DNA of 64,000 bases from Phoenix dactylifera (GCF_009389715.1 NC_052407.1:2523001-2587000), one strand, 5' to 3'. Shown: positions 1 through 12,115, counted from the first letter of the stretch. The notes: generated from the letters alone by a model not told the origin. Translations and numbers: made by a program.

Positions 1-1420
1 TTTAATCTGTGATGGAAATGTAAATTAGTGGGTTAGTATGTGTTGTAGAAGGTATAAAAATACATATAGAATATCGAAAGGTGGGCATTTAGTGAAAGCT
101 TATGAAAAAAGGATTGCAGTCTGCTCATAGAATTCTGGCTCGTGGAAGTTGGAACTCTGCAGACATTTGTAACTCTGATATATGAAGTCTACAGAAAGAG
201 TGTATTTGGATTTTGACCTAGCTAGCAGATGTTGGATCCATTAGTTATGATTACCTATTACTTGCATACATTATTAGGACCTTTTTGTTCCCTTTTTTTT
301 AAAAAAAAGAAAGTTTTGATCATATAATAATGTGTCAAAGTCTGTATTGTTCATCAGGAATCTTAAATGCCAAAAGGGAGATAAATTTTTAATTTTTTGC
401 TGGTTTCATTGAGGAAGATGAAGAATACAATGTATCATTGTCTTCGATGATAGCATATATTCCTCTTTTCTTCTTCTTCCTTTTCTCCCCTTTCTCCATC
501 TTCTAAAGTTTATAGCTCCAGGATTAGGGCTCCCTTAGGTCACTGGAGTTATGGACCATGCAAGCTCATTATAATTCTTTATTGCTCACACTTTAATCTC
601 TAATTGAGAAGGAAAAAAAAATCTTCTTGACTGCTTGGATTTCTCCTTTTCCCTGTGCTAAATCATGATTTTGCCTGTCTTTATTGCGTGCTAAAGTGTT
701 CTAAAACATCCTGTGCGTTCTTCGGATGAAATTACTTTATGTGACCATCCATATACTTTAAAACTTTTATTGGGTTTTTTTTCGAGGGGCTTCTATGTGC
801 TTTATGTTGTTTTCTCTAGAATTTTCTTTTAGAATATTACATTTTTGTTCATTGCCTGCAGTGCATTTCTGGTCTATTTCTAACCTATGCATTTCTCTTT
901 TCAAGTTTAATGAAAAGATTCAGTATTTCTGATCATTGATTTAATTGTTTGTTTATCCACTTCATTTATTTTGGTTAAAAGTTTTTTCTAGTAGATATTT
1001 TTTTTAGTTTTTGGAGGAGCCAAAAAATTATTTTAAAATTTTTACCAAACACCTTAAAATCATCCAAAAAAGCTTCTATCCCTTTAATCTAGAATTTTAA
1101 AATTCTAGATTAGAAAAAACACTAGCTCTTAGTGCAGCAACATCTGCATATGCTACAGATAGGAATTTCAATATAAAGTAACTCAAATTGCCTCAAAAAA
1201 TGAAAAAAACAAAATAATGCAGCCTGTTCTTTCAAACCAAAACAAGTTATTGCTGATTCCAGTAAAAGGTAAAGCAAAATTTATTGTTGAAATCATAGGT
1301 TTATTTATGAGATCAAGAACGAAAATGGAGTTAACTTTATTGAATTTCATGGAAGAAGATTAGACAAAGATTTCTCTGAATCCTTCAAGCCATAGGTGAA
1401 CCTTCTCCCACCAGCATGCA
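1..1420. other. 3' flank of TRAPPC6, no gene seen
   Basis: AT-rich sequence with no coding region that I can support. The part nearest position 1420 should hold the 3' UTR and polyadenylation site of the minus-strand TRAPPC6 gene. The only distinctive structure is a perfect 28-bp palindrome at 1085-1112. Confidence 0.5.
1085..1112. repeat. perfect 28-bp AT-rich palindrome
   Basis: The sequence reads the same on both strands over 28 bp, centred on TTTTAAAA with TCTAGA on each arm. The symmetry stops at both borders. It could be the core of a foldback element or cruciform-prone DNA; I found no target duplication. Confidence 0.75.
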
Positions 1421-4400
1421 TTAAGCTTTTATGCGTACCACAAACGAACCTGTCAATCAGTCAGAAACCATAGCACATTAGATTCAGATAATGTATGCTT
1501 ATCGCCTATCAGTAACACTCTAGAAAATGGACTACAGGGTATGCCTATGATCAACATTCCAGAAAAAGGGATACTGCACTATGCTTATCATCAACATCTA
1601 GATAATAGAACTTTACAAGAGTCAATCAGCTGCCCACCAGCAAATACCCTATTCACAGATATATACCTGACCTTCCCAGCTTTGAAGAGGCCTGCACCTG
1701 TTGGTGCTCATCAAACCATATCTTTGAGGGAAAAATTGGTTGCTTATTGAGCTATGCTCTGTGAAATCACCCTAAGTGTGAACAAGGCAGGCCAGCTAAT
1801 CTACTCAAGAATCTTTTGTTTAGCCAACACTTTAGTAGGCTTTATTGACAAGTTCAATGAAGCAACAAGCTAGAATGAAAAAATTCTACTAGTCCCAAAT
1901 GCCAAAACAGAGGTGTAATTACTCTCACATGCAGGCAGGTTGGATATGTCAGCAGAAACAGCACATGGAATTCCCAGGCTGGAGAGGGCCCCCCTTATAA
2001 TTCCACATGGGAAATAGAGATGCATGCTTGTGTCTTGAGCTGCTTTATTATCAGGGGTTGGTGCAGAAGGGTCATGCTGGGATGCATCCATCTTATTGGG
2101 CAATGAATTGATTGGTATGCGTGTAAGCCAACGGAACCGATTATCCTGAAGCACAAACGTACCCTGCAAGATGATAAAATACAATCATGCATATCCTTGA
2201 AAACACAAGCACATAAAATATATCTTTGAGGCTTAACAATCTGCTTGTTGGGATTACTCGGTGATTAGTCCTCAGGTTATCAATCTGCTTATTGAATAGC
2301 TCTGACCAAAAATCTTTGCAGATGAACTTGATTGCCTCTAGATGATCACCAAACCGTGGGCGCTCTGTTGTATATCTGGTAAGAAAAAAGGGGATAGGAA
2401 AGAATGTAACAGTCTCAAGCATAAAAAAGGATATGATCACCAGAGGACGAAGAACTGGATTCTCCAGTTCTTATACAGACTAAAGTAAATATGAATTGTA
2501 AGAGCTAGCCTTACATATTTAATTGGACTCAAAGGATCAAATTTATATTAAATTTGTTAAGCATCAGATAGTTACCCCAACCATAATCAAATGACTTACT
2601 CAAATTCAGCGGACTGGGTTCTAGCATAATTGGACTAAGGACTGCACCCAAGTTTAGTTCAACCAAGGTCAGAGGGCTAACCCTGGTTACAATATTTAAT
2701 GGACTCCAAGAAATAAGTCCATGTTCAGTTTCATAAGGGTCAGAGGGCTAGCCTATTCGGATTGTTTGATTGGACTCGGAGTGCTTGGCCCAACTTTAAT
2801 TGACCAGGGCCAAAGGACTAACTGTGGTTGTATCTTGTATGTTTAACTGAGCCTGAAACTTAATTCAGATTCAATGATACAAGGGTTGAAGGGACCAAGA
2901 TTAGAGGACCGAGCATACTTACGTGATTGGATCTGGAGGAATGAATTTGATCCTAATTCAGTCAGGCTCAAAGGACCAAACTATATTTGGGAGATGGTCA
3001 GCTGGTCACATTCTAGGGCTTAAGAAATTGAGTTGTAATCATTACAAGAGTGTTTAAGTTCTAAGAATTAGACTCATGTTAATTAGCTTAGAGGAGTAAG
3101 CCAGGTGAATCTGACTAGTAAATAAACTTAGAAAGCTGAACTCACCTACAATAGACTTACAGGGCTAAGTTCAAATATATTAATTTGATTATCAGAATTG
3201 TCCACTTATCTTTTTTGAGAAACATAAGATTAGTTTTGTTAAAGAAAGATTAAGTCCATTAATCTTGAACCTGACGAGGTAAGTCCGTATGTATCTTGAA
3301 GGAAAATGCTGTGTCCTCAAAAAGGTTACCGTAGAAAGCTATAAACCCTGGTTTTTCTAGGGAACCACCATAAACCAAATGGGCATTTTGATCCCCAAAA
3401 TCAACACTCCAACCCCCAGCTATTGCACCAAAATACCCTTTCGTTGGACATTTTGGGGTAAATGTTGCAGCATCCTTTTCAAATTATGAAGCACCAAAGG
3501 CCGAACTCATGTTTGTCAGAACCATGAACTTGAGCCAACATTTTGGACCTACAGGGACGGGCCCAAATCATCCTTGTAGGCATAGAAAACTTGGCACAAA
3601 CTAATGTTCTGTGCCTATAGAGTTGGGCCTATTGTCATATAGTTACATCTGAATTCAAAAACAAGGTTCATAGGTTTGAACTGTTCATTCTAGAAACCAA
3701 CTGAATTTAGGTTTAAGCTCAAGAGGCTTAAATCAAACAACTTCTAGTTTTAAAAGTTCAACGAGCTGTATTCTTTGCTTTGAAGGTATTTTAATTTCAG
3801 GAAGGTTGAGTCCCATCATCAATTTTGATTTCCAAAGATGACAGCTTTTTTAAATGAGGCATATTAAAGAGCTTAGCTCCAAACTCCAGCCTTTAGAAGG
3901 ATCAGACCCAAGCTGAGTTTATAGGGAGTAAGCCTCTTTAGTAAGATTCAATCTTACGTGCATAAAGCCAAGCCCCACGCCTAAGTCTTGGAGAATGAAG
4001 GCTCTCATGTTGGGCGTCCATTTTACAAAAACTAGAATTTTGTAGATTCATTCATGAATTAAATTTTCCTTTCAAACATCGAGGCTTGTAGTTTTGAGGC
4101 AGTCCATTTTCGTGGGATCAAGTCCTCCTTTATTGTTGCAGAGCTTATAAGGCTTTTTGCTCCAGCGCCCCCTATCAATTAGAATTCTCTCTAATTAACA
4201 GAATTTAAGGAAACTAAACCTCTGTTTTATCATCTGGGCTGAAAAACCTCCATTCTAAACTTGAGACATAAGAGATCCTCATCCACTCCAAACTTGGAAG
4301 TCTCCACAAAACAAAGAGGGGATTAGTATCTTCATCATAAGGAGGTCTTTTCCAGAACCTAGACGAAGGCTTAACTATTAGAATCTGGTCCTCAGTCACA

Positions 4401-5160
4401 AGCCTAGCTGAACGTAGAATCCATGCTACAAACACAAGCACCAATTATTATCATATGCTATTAGCATTTAATATCTAAAGACAAGCCATTGCCGCGTCCT
4501 CATCTCAAGAATGTCCACAACTAAAATCCACACTATCTAATATCTTCCACTTGGCTGCTCCATAAAATTTATTCTTCTTGGGGAGAATAAGATATGCAAA
4601 CACAAACATTTCTAAAACTTTATCTTCCTAAAACGTGATGCCCGCACAAGCAAATTTAACATAGAATTAGAAATAGAATTTAGAAAGGAAAAGGAGGAGG
4701 AGAGGAAAAGGTAGGGTGGTAAGCGTACCTCTCGGAGAGCTGGAGGCCGACCTGGTAGCCAATGGCCTCGATCCGGCGGGCGGCGAGGTCGGGCTTCGTG
4801 GCGTAGAAGCGGGTGGAGTACGCGGACACCATCTCCAAGATCATGCCTTCCATGCAGGTCTCAGCCACCTCCCTCCCCATCTCCACCGTCCGTTTCCGGC
4901 GGAACAATGCACTGCTCTAGGAGGGAAAAAAAAATCCAAGATAAAAATATATATATATAGAATATAATTACCCACCTTATTTAGGATTAGGGCGGCGGAT
5001 ACCTGAGAGGGCGTCGGACGCAACTCGATCGCCGTTCGTCGGAGAAGGGTGCCGGCGGGTTGGGGTGACGGCGAGCGAAGGAAGACGAAAGGGACAGGGA
5101 AGGAGGGGATCAAGAAGGGCGTAACACCAGACAAGGCTTACTCCTATTTTCAGATAGCAA
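1421..5160 (-). CDS. TRAPPC6: TRAPP complex subunit 6 (TRAPPC6, Bet3-family)
   Basis: Subunit of the TRAPP tethering complex, which acts at the Golgi and activates Rab GTPases (family knowledge). Coding exons on the minus strand: 4880-4729, 2375-2258, 2163-1929 and 1449-1421, all with GT/AG introns and matching phases; they add up to 177 residues, about the usual family length. The start is the methionine of [12 protein letters not shown], the conserved N-terminus; an upstream in-frame Met at 4907 would add nine residues not seen in the family. Recognisable blocks are [45 protein letters not shown] and [12 protein letters not shown], ending in CSFVVRIKA with the final Cys codon split by the last intron. 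A 5' UTR intron is likely between 5002 and about 4914 (donor GTATCC, acceptor GAGCAG). The first coding intron is 2.35 kb. No disabling change is seen. Confidence 0.93.
2520..3010. repeat. degenerate tandem repeat in TRAPPC6 intron
   Basis: About six diverged units of roughly 70-100 bp. Each carries a variant of TGGACTC(C/A/G)(A/G)AG near its start and a variant of GGTCAGAGGGCTAACC or GGCCAAAGGACTAAC further on (around 2522, 2627-2690, 2699-2753, 2771-2823, 2845-2910 and 2928-2980). The units are too diverged to align exactly by eye. The rest of the 2376-4728 intron shows no coding signal. Confidence 0.5.
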
Positions 5161-5289
5161 CATCTCACTGTCGGCTTAGCTGAGCTCTTAGGGGACACAA
5201 ACGGGGTGCACCAGATAAAAGCAAGGGTGTGCTTAGATCAGGAAAAAAATCTAATCGGAAGTCAGTTACATCTAGTCGGCGAGGTACTT

Positions 5290-5800
5290 AAAATGGAATT
5301 ATAGGTAGAATGTTGCTCTTTTCCTCTTCCGCTAAGCTTTCAACTTACTGCTTAGATTTTGCTGGCTGCCCTGACACTAGATGTTCCATAAAATTTTGCA
5401 CCTTTCTTGGAGAAGCATTACTTGCTTGGAAACATAGCACTGGTTCAAAATCCGCTACCGAAGCCGAATTAGATCGATGCCAATTGCTTGTAGTGAAATT
5501 ATTTGGCTTCAGGGACCTCTCAAATATCGGTATCAATTTCTTTGCTCCAACTCCCCTTCAAGTTGATAATATGAATGCCATCAAAATTGTAAGCAATTGT
5601 CTTCTACGAGCCAACAAACCACATCGAAGTTGATTAATTGTCATTTCATTAGACAGCACTATCTATCTTGACAATATCATTTATCTCATGCGTCTTCAAC
5701 ACTACTAATAGCTGAAATCTTTTCCGAGGCAATGACAAAGGAGTCGCATAAATTTCTCCTAGAAATTTATGCATGTATACATACGAGAAATTTCTCCTAG
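5290..5800 (+). mobile_element. Ty1/copia RNase H remnant
   Basis: The reading frame from 5310 encodes the C-terminal RNase H domain of a Ty1/copia polyprotein: AGCPDTR, then FLGEALLAW, KSATEAELDRC (usually SSAEAEYRA) and TPLQVDNMNAIKI (usually PTPLYCDNQSAI). It then shifts frame near 5632 but continues recognisably with INCHFIRQ-like and AEIFSEAMTKE-like sequence (normally DIFTKPL). Nothing upstream of RNase H is recognisable, so it is a 5'-truncated relic. A 15-bp ATTTCTCCTAGAAAT motif occurs twice just downstream (around 5751 and 5788) and may mark an LTR edge. Confidence 0.75.
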
Positions 5801-6443
5801 AAATAAAACATAGTTATCTTAATTGTACGTGTCACCTATATACATACATACATATCTATAGTTGGATTGTCACTTTGTATTCTGAAGGGTAGTGATATTG
5901 TTTGTAATGAGAAGCTGGAATCCAGCCAGCGAGCGAGTCTTTTCCTTCCAAAAATCCGCGAAAGAGCTTTGCTTCCTCTCTTTTTCCATGTTTTCTTGTT
6001 GCTTGATATATGTCTGGACATCATTGCGACTTTTCTATTTCTAATGCTGGCATAAATTAAGTCTGCAGAGGGGCCAAGTATTATTCAGGTTTGTGTCTGG
6101 ACTCTGGAGACTGCCATGGGATATCCATGAGCCTGTTCCTCTCCCAAAAAATGTGCAACTCAAATTAATACCATCTAAAAAGATTTCATTTCAATGGAAC
6201 CGCCACAAACCATTTATTTCTAATGACACTTATTTCACTTTGTACATAAAAAACTTTAATTTTACCACGAAACTACTTGTTAAACTTCCTAGAAACCTGA
6301 TCATTATTGTCTTGTTTTAAGATCAATTATGGTCAAAATCTAAATGGTTGGCTTCCAAGTGGATCAGAACCCCATCAAAGCATGGCCACGCAACATGGAG
6401 GAACAGCCACTGGACCTCGAGACCGCATCTTGCGCACTGTTTG

Positions 6444-6713
6444 TTACGAGAATGGTTTGGCCCTGGCCGGCCGGCGACCACGTACGTATCGATAGGGCAT
6501 GGGCGCAGGGACGGTAGCACGGTAGGGCTCGCTACATGACCAGGAATTGGAATCCCGGCCACTCCGGGTGCAGCCGGCCCCGTAGCCACTTCCTTGCCCG
6601 CTTTGATACGGCCCCTCCATGAGCTTTGCAGCCAAGATGGGTTGCCAACTCAAAAGCCAGAGGAAGAAAACCATGGAGATCACCACCAGTAGGTTCCTCT
6701 GAAAACAACCCAT
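6444..6713 (-). CDS. small secreted two-cysteine peptide, family member A
   Basis: Predicted 89-residue precursor, single exon. It has a hydrophobic signal peptide (residues about 8-28, ending ILAAKLMEG). The mature part has a Gly/Ser-rich stretch, then GAGCTRSGRD and SWSCSEPYR (two cysteines, 11 residues between them) and a Pro/Arg-rich tail. It belongs to the same family as 11879-12115, 20082-20306 and 26337-26573: all share the signal-peptide block SI..ILWLL.SQP, the first cysteine as CTR or CSR, and C-x-(E/D)-P. The start is supported by a shared leader, CTTGGAGAG a few bases before ATGGG, as in the 26.5 kb copy. A TATA box and a W-box-like motif lie upstream. Function unknown; a secreted signalling or defence peptide is inferred. 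The tail is longer than in paralogues. Confidence 0.72.
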   Translation of the reverse strand: MGCFQRNLLVVISMVFFLWLLSWQPILAAKLMEGPYQSGQGSGYGAGCTRSGRDSNSWSCSEPYRATVPAPMPYRYVRGRRPARAKPFS

Positions 6714-6797
6714 ACGCTCTCCAAGATTAGTATCCGTACGTTGGTTGGATTAGAGGAAGGCAAGGATTGTGAGAAGAATGGGTACCTTCGTGTAGGA

Positions 6798-6830
6798 ATA
6801 TATACAGGGCAATGCAAGGTCAAAAACCGG
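6798..6830 (-). promoter_or_regulatory. TATA box and W-box-like motif of peptide gene A
   Basis: On the coding strand a TATATATT box lies at 6798-6805, about 85 bp before the ATG at 6713. Immediately upstream, at 6818-6830, is CCGGTTTTTGACC, which contains the WRKY-type W-box core TTGACC. The same 13-mer, with one A/G change, occurs twice upstream of the broken family member at 28 kb. Confidence 0.5.
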
Positions 6831-8040
6831 GGGAAAGGGTCATGGCCAATTCTAAATCCTTGTGACAAACCAGCAATGGCGAACTTGGAAATGCCTCGCA
6901 TTCCTCCCACTGGAAGAGGTCCAGGTCCATAACTTCCACGGCTCTGCATGGGGCAAATGCATGCCTCCGAAGTTTTAATGAATGGACTTCAATTATTTTC
7001 TGTTCACAAGTTTGAGATATTCATTAATTTTTAATGACAAGGTTGTTCTATTCTGAACTAGCCTTTTCTATTATTTTTTAATCTCTATTGTCAAATAATT
7101 AGATTATGTTATCATCAGTGTATAAGGTACATGGTATATTACCAGGAGCCCTCCTTTTTCGACTCTGAAGTTGAAAAAAAATAAGATTATATTACAGTCA
7201 GCATGCAGCGTCCATGGTATAGCACGTTGGCACGCTAAATTTCTGTAACACGAGAGGTTTAAATGGTTCCAAGGCCCACTAGTAGAAGATGGATTCAGTT
7301 GTTTGCCTACGAACACGAGAGGTCCCATTGCAGCAGCTGAGGACAAATTGAGTCCATCTCGTGTGCCTAAAGAATTCTACCCGGCCAAAGTTACATAAAA
7401 TATCCAAAAAAATTGTATATGGATAGTCCAGATCATAAGCAACAATTGAATAGTTCATGCTATCTTTAGAGAAAGAGTAAGGAGAGAGGACGCTGAGTCG
7501 GGCTTGTCGGCCGGATACTAGAGAAAAGCCTTCACATTTTAGAAAAACCTGATACTCTGGTGGTGGTACGTTATGGATGGATCATGGAACCATGCCTGTT
7601 TGGTTCCATGATGTTTTATTTTCTGATTTTTGTTGGATGTATTTATAGTAGATGGGTATAAGCCATCAGCGCCATCAAAATAATAATAATAATAATAATA
7701 ATTAGAGGATGAAGGGAGGGTACATTGCCCTACGTTACTTAACAAAACCTTGGAATAGCGCAAAAAATTTTAATTAACTATTCACACTTGTTAACTATAT
7801 TTAAGCAGCGTGCATTGCATGTAAGTATCTACGAACATACGTACGTGTGACTCTAAGGCCCTGTTTTATTCCTGAATAAATATTTATAAATCTGAATAAA
7901 ATTTACTTTTCAGCTCCATTCATATTTAACCAGGGTACTTTTAGGATTAACAAAAAAAACTGAGAGTACTTTTAGGATTTCAAAAAAAAATTCAGAAGCA
8001 CCTTTATATTGCTTGGTTGGTTTTCATTGGGCTAAAAGTT
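6831..8040. other. intergenic, AT-rich, no gene recognised
   Basis: No supportable coding region. It contains a short trinucleotide microsatellite (ATA/AAT) at 7676-7701. Around 7858 there is GGCCCTGTTTTATTCC, which resembles the end of plant MITEs, but I could not find a matching inverted end. Confidence 0.4.
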
Positions 8041-8993
8041 GAGAAGCAGCTTTATAACTTTGTGATGTGCCTTGGGCTTTTCGGGCTTTTCAAGCACCCC
8101 TGTGGCTATGTTTGATGAAAAAACTTAACACGAGGGAGAATCTCCAGAGGAAAACTGGCAGACGCATGGGAGGATCGGTTCTCTGTGATGATAATGCGGA
8201 AACTTTGGACCACACTCTTTTGAAATGCCAATATGCAATCAGAAAATTGGCATCCTGCACCCACCAGAGATGTTTTCAGTTCTCTTCTCAAAAAATCTTG
8301 GGAAACAAATCCCTCATCGAATGCAATCTGCCTTCTTGAGCCTTTTGGAAGGAAAGAAACAGCACAACAGATCAGCCCCGCCTTCGAACCGTGCTTCAGT
8401 TGCAATCGGCCTCTTCAATGACTGGTCGGTGCTATGTAAAGACAGCGAGCCCACTGGTTTTGCATCCATTTGGGCAAAGGTTAAAAATTTATTATATCCA
8501 CATCTTGAAGTTTGAAATATCAATCCTTTGTTCATGTCAGAGGGATTGCGGCTTTATTTCTTTCAGCTACAGCTCTTGTTCAACCTTTGTTTACTATCAT
8601 TTACTAAGTCTCGAGCTTCAGCTATTATCAAGATGGTGGTACAACTAAAGTACTTTTATCTGGTTTTGCCGAATTTCTAATGGCACAATATACTGCTTTT
8701 GAAGGGTTGTTTTTGTTTCTTTATTTGGTGGAGCCACCTAACAAAGGATGGAAACATTCTGATAGAAAACTAAATTGAATCAAAGACCAATCTGACAAGA
8801 AGTTGAATCTAACTCCTAACCATCAATCGGGTGCGATCTTCTCCTTTTTCACTGGTTGTTACTCATCCTTCTCCTGCCTTTGCACTGTACATTCCATCAC
8901 TGTTTCCTTTCACTCTCATGTACATGCTCCTCTCCCATATTCAATAAATTGGGTGGCTCAGCCTCCCCTTCCCTCAAAAGAAAAAAAAACACT
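8040..8993 (+). mobile_element. LINE 3' fragment (zf-RVT region) with poly(A) tail
   Basis: The frame around 8067-8340 encodes LNTRENLQRK followed by VLCDDNAETLDHTLLKCQYA. This is the zinc-binding region that follows reverse transcriptase in plant L1-type LINEs (commonly C..C......H...C). Another frame continues with SIWAKVKNLL, also present in the LINE fragment at 22.5-23.9 kb. The fragment ends with AATAAATTGGGTGGCTCAGC, CCTCCCCTTCCCTC and an A-rich tail at about 8979-8993. No reverse transcriptase remains, so this is a 5'-truncated copy. Confidence 0.7.
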
Positions 8994-11039
8994 CATGTCT
9001 TTACTTTCTTTCTTTTTTAAAATTTTCTTTCCTACGATTTCTTTTAGTTTCCCTTCTGTACCCGTTTCATGTAATGAAATGAGTGATAGTCTTTCCCACC
9101 TTTTTTCTTAAAAAGAGAAAAAAAATTATTCAAAATTATTTGCTGGTTAAAATTATCTGGAAACAAAACACATTCCCAAAAAAAATAAAAGAAATTAATT
9201 AAGCCTAGCTCCCTTTTCTGCTCGTAGATATGAAAAAACCTCTTTCTTCCGTTTCCTCGTCTCTTGCGCCTCTTCAATTTCTATCTTTTCCTTTTTCATG
9301 CTAGTACTAGCACGCTAATGTAGGACATGGGTAACACCCATTTTATGGCGGGCCTAGGCTGGCCTGAAATTGGTTTGGACCAGCCGCTTGGGCCATATAC
9401 ATGCATGGCATACTGGCATGTGGTGGGGGCAAAGAAGAAGACTCCCAATCATAGTCTTCATTTTTTCTGAGTCCGTTGAGGAAGAGGAGACCTATACAAG
9501 TCTTCCTTTCTTTCATCTATGCACCGCTCTTAATCGCCGATCAATCGTCGGTGAGATCCGTCCAAGTCTCCTAAATTTTTCATTGGGCATCCTCGGCGAG
9601 GAACTGTCGATCGGATGCGAGAACGAGGTAATCCATCTTAATATTTCTTCCATGCCTATCTCTGAGTTCCCTGGCCTTCATTGACGGCATGATTATCACC
9701 AATGGTCGTCGGAATCCATGAATCCGAGCCGCACCTATTTGACTCTTTTCTCCCTCATTCCGATTTGAATCCATCATTATTCGGGGCCGAGGCTCCTGTC
9801 GGATCTCTCATCGAGCTCTCGACCACCTCCATGACTTGAGAGGGAGCCGTCATCAGTCGGTGAGTCGGGCTACTCCATTCTTCTTATTTTTGAGCTGACC
9901 TAGGATTGGTTTTCTTTCTTTTCTCCTCATCACCGGCCACCGTGGCCGATGACGTTGCTATTATGTTGTCGCTGGAGGTCGTGCTAGGGTAGACGTTCAC
10001 TCCGACCACCAGCCGAAATACAAATACTATGGTTTAGCACCACAAGCCAAAGCGTAAAATTATAGTTTGCCAGTCATGGGCTGAAGCGTGACCATGGATA
10101 GTCCAAATTAGAAAAATAATTGGTTGATAAAAAATCTCAATAAAATGAAAGATAAAATATATGAAATCCCTATATGACAATATTTCACATGTTTTTTGAA
10201 ATGAGTTGTATGTTCGACGATGTACATTTATGGATGCATATTTATGTAGATTTACTCGAGCTATGTTGAATAATCGTAAGAAGTTTTATGATTTTTACCT
10301 CCATTTTGATATGTTTATAGCTAATCTCTATTTTAAATTTATTTTATCTATATTGGTATAAGTGTGTGTAATTCTTACAAGATTCTAAAACTCATATTAC
10401 CTCTTTCTTTTCTTCTTTTAGAGTTCTGGGATGTGTAATTTCGGATGGGTTGGGCGTAGAGTTCAAGTGTCAGAATTATGAGTGAGTGAGTTTATTTTCT
10501 GATATCGATAATATTTGAAAATTTTGTAATTAAACAAGTTAGTTATTTGATCATAGTGGATCTATTTAGTTGGATTATTCGACTTCACTGCTGATTTAAA
10601 TTTCTGAAATTATTTAGAAGTTATTTATCTTAGGCTTTGCATGATCTTTAGGGCACCGGTTTAGGATTCATGCGGCCATGTTACCTGATCGACCCAGGTG
10701 ACTGGTTCGAGCATGACAAAATGAGCATAGATCAGTCTAAAGTCTAAACCCTAATAGATATAGCTTACAAACAATTGCATGGGACTATCCTAAAATCAAG
10801 TCCAAAAAAATTCACAACCTGGGCATCGTCATCCATGGAAGCTGATCATTTAGATTACCCTGTGAAATATCCGGGAGCCTTTTTCCTCTCATAAATTATC
10901 AAGAACCAATCAGAAGACTGGGCGCATGCCACTCGAATGCAACGAACAAATTTTTAAACAATTATTTCAATTTTTTCACATAATAATTATCAAAATATGC
11001 ATTAATTCTCAAACCAGCATATGCCCTTGTAAAGTTATA
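8994..11039. other. intergenic, possibly an old LTR, unclassified
   Basis: Mixed sequence. From about 9340 to 10760 the GC content rises in places, and the style (short G/C-rich leader-like stretches, then T-rich sequence) suggests an old solo LTR or retroelement remnant. I could not define matched ends or a target duplication. The 104-residue frame at 9370-9684 has no recognisable similarity and I do not call it. Confidence 0.35.
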
Positions 11040-11220
11040 GCAGGTTGACCAAATTAATCCATGCATGACTTTTTGAGCCCCGGCAAGTCCTGGTGCAGCC
11101 GCTGCCGCTATAGCCACTTGGTGGCCCGACGTGGTACCACTCCTCCATAGGCTTTGTGGCGGAGATAAGTCTGGGAACTTAAAAGCCAGATTTTAGAAGG
11201 ATTTTTATTACCTGAACGTA
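11040..11220 (-). pseudogene. secreted-peptide family member G, frameshifted and truncated
   Basis: Read on the minus strand, the sequence gives IWLLSSQ (signal-peptide core). After a single-base loss it gives ISATKPMEEWYHVG and then SGSGCTRTCRGSKS. This matches the family through the first cysteine block, but the second cysteine and EPY motif are absent: the frame runs into unrelated sequence and a stop near 11035. The upstream part of the signal peptide has also decayed and has no usable ATG. It lies between members A and B in the same orientation. Confidence 0.7.
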
Positions 11221-11878
11221 TGCATCTGATGTGCCAACTTGTATGGAAAAAGTTTTCACCCAGGCGTTTGGAAAATATCGGCTGAGGTTTCTTGAAGATC
11301 TTGGGCCTTTTTATCTCGGCCTCCGTCGCCCATGAAAATAGACGATATCATGGTTATGGAATTCCATGGCTTGGTTCGTCTAATGGCAATGCCAGGAAAT
11401 TTTCACGATCTTGATCATCATGATGGTAAATTTCTTTTGGATGCACGGTTTCACGATCTTAGATTAATCATCAGAAAGTTAAGCACAAAATAGTTATGCA
11501 ATAATTACTCAAGATAATCATTCACTGAATATAATACCTCGGATTTTTTTTTCTTTTGCCAACAACTGAGCTTGATGGCAATACACATACGACTATTGAC
11601 ACTTAATATTTAATCCTTCCTAGAAGTCTCAAAAACAACTTCCAACTGCAACATTCTTCAAATTAAACGCGTCAAATAAGTAACAATGATGACGACAAAT
11701 ATGATGCTTAGATCCATCGATCATTTGCTGCGCTCCCACAATTATTTTCAGAAAAGAAAAAGAAAAAGCAAAAAGGAGGAGAAAAAAAACCCAATAGCAG
11801 CAACAACATACAAAAGAAGCTCTAAAACATGCTATACCGCAGTGCCCCATGGACATGTCCGGAGGGGGCCCTGCTGGC
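11221..11878. other. intergenic between members G and B, no gene
   Basis: AT-rich sequence with no coding region that I can support. The part nearest 11878 should contain the 3' UTR of member B. Confidence 0.4.
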
Positions 11879-12115
11879 TTACGGTGGGGTAGGAATATGG
11901 ATCTTGGGAGCAGGAACAAGGCGTTTGTATGGTTCAGGGCACCTCTTGTTTGCGTCCAGTGGGTTCCGCGTGCAGCCACCAGCTCGAGCTGGTCCTCGAT
12001 ATGGTGGAAAGCGTTCCAGATGCCTTGCACCGGAGACGGGTTGGGAGCTCAAAAGCCACACGATGGAAGTGATGGAGATTGCAACCAGTAGAAGGCCTCT
12101 CCGAGAAGAACCCAT
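11879..12115 (-). CDS. small secreted two-cysteine peptide, family member B
   Basis: Predicted 78-residue precursor, single exon. The start is the Met of MGSSRRGLLLVAIS, because this block and its ATG context (AACCATGG) are shared with member C; an in-frame Met at 12166 would place a highly charged stretch before the signal peptide. Residues about 7-30 form the signal peptide (ISITSIVWLLSSQPVSGA). The mature part carries GGCTRNPLDANKRCPEPYKR (ten residues between the cysteines) and a tail of alternating Pro (VPAPKIHIPTPP). It is the best-preserved example of the C...C-x-E-P-Y pattern. Function is not known; an extracellular signalling peptide is inferred. The 5' flank is duplicated at member C. 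Confidence 0.72.
   Translation of the reverse strand: MGSSRRGLLLVAISITSIVWLLSSQPVSGARHLERFPPYRGPARAGGCTRNPLDANKRCPEPYKRLVPAPKIHIPTPP

Noticed and set aside
4716-4967. 83-residue plus-strand frame over the first TRAPPC6 exon
   Set aside because: Antisense shadow of the conserved exon.
7855-7900. MITE-like end GGCCCTGTTTTATTCC
   Set aside because: No matching inverted end or target duplication within reach.
9370-9684. 104-residue plus-strand frame
   Set aside because: No similarity recognised, in a region that looks like old retroelement sequence.
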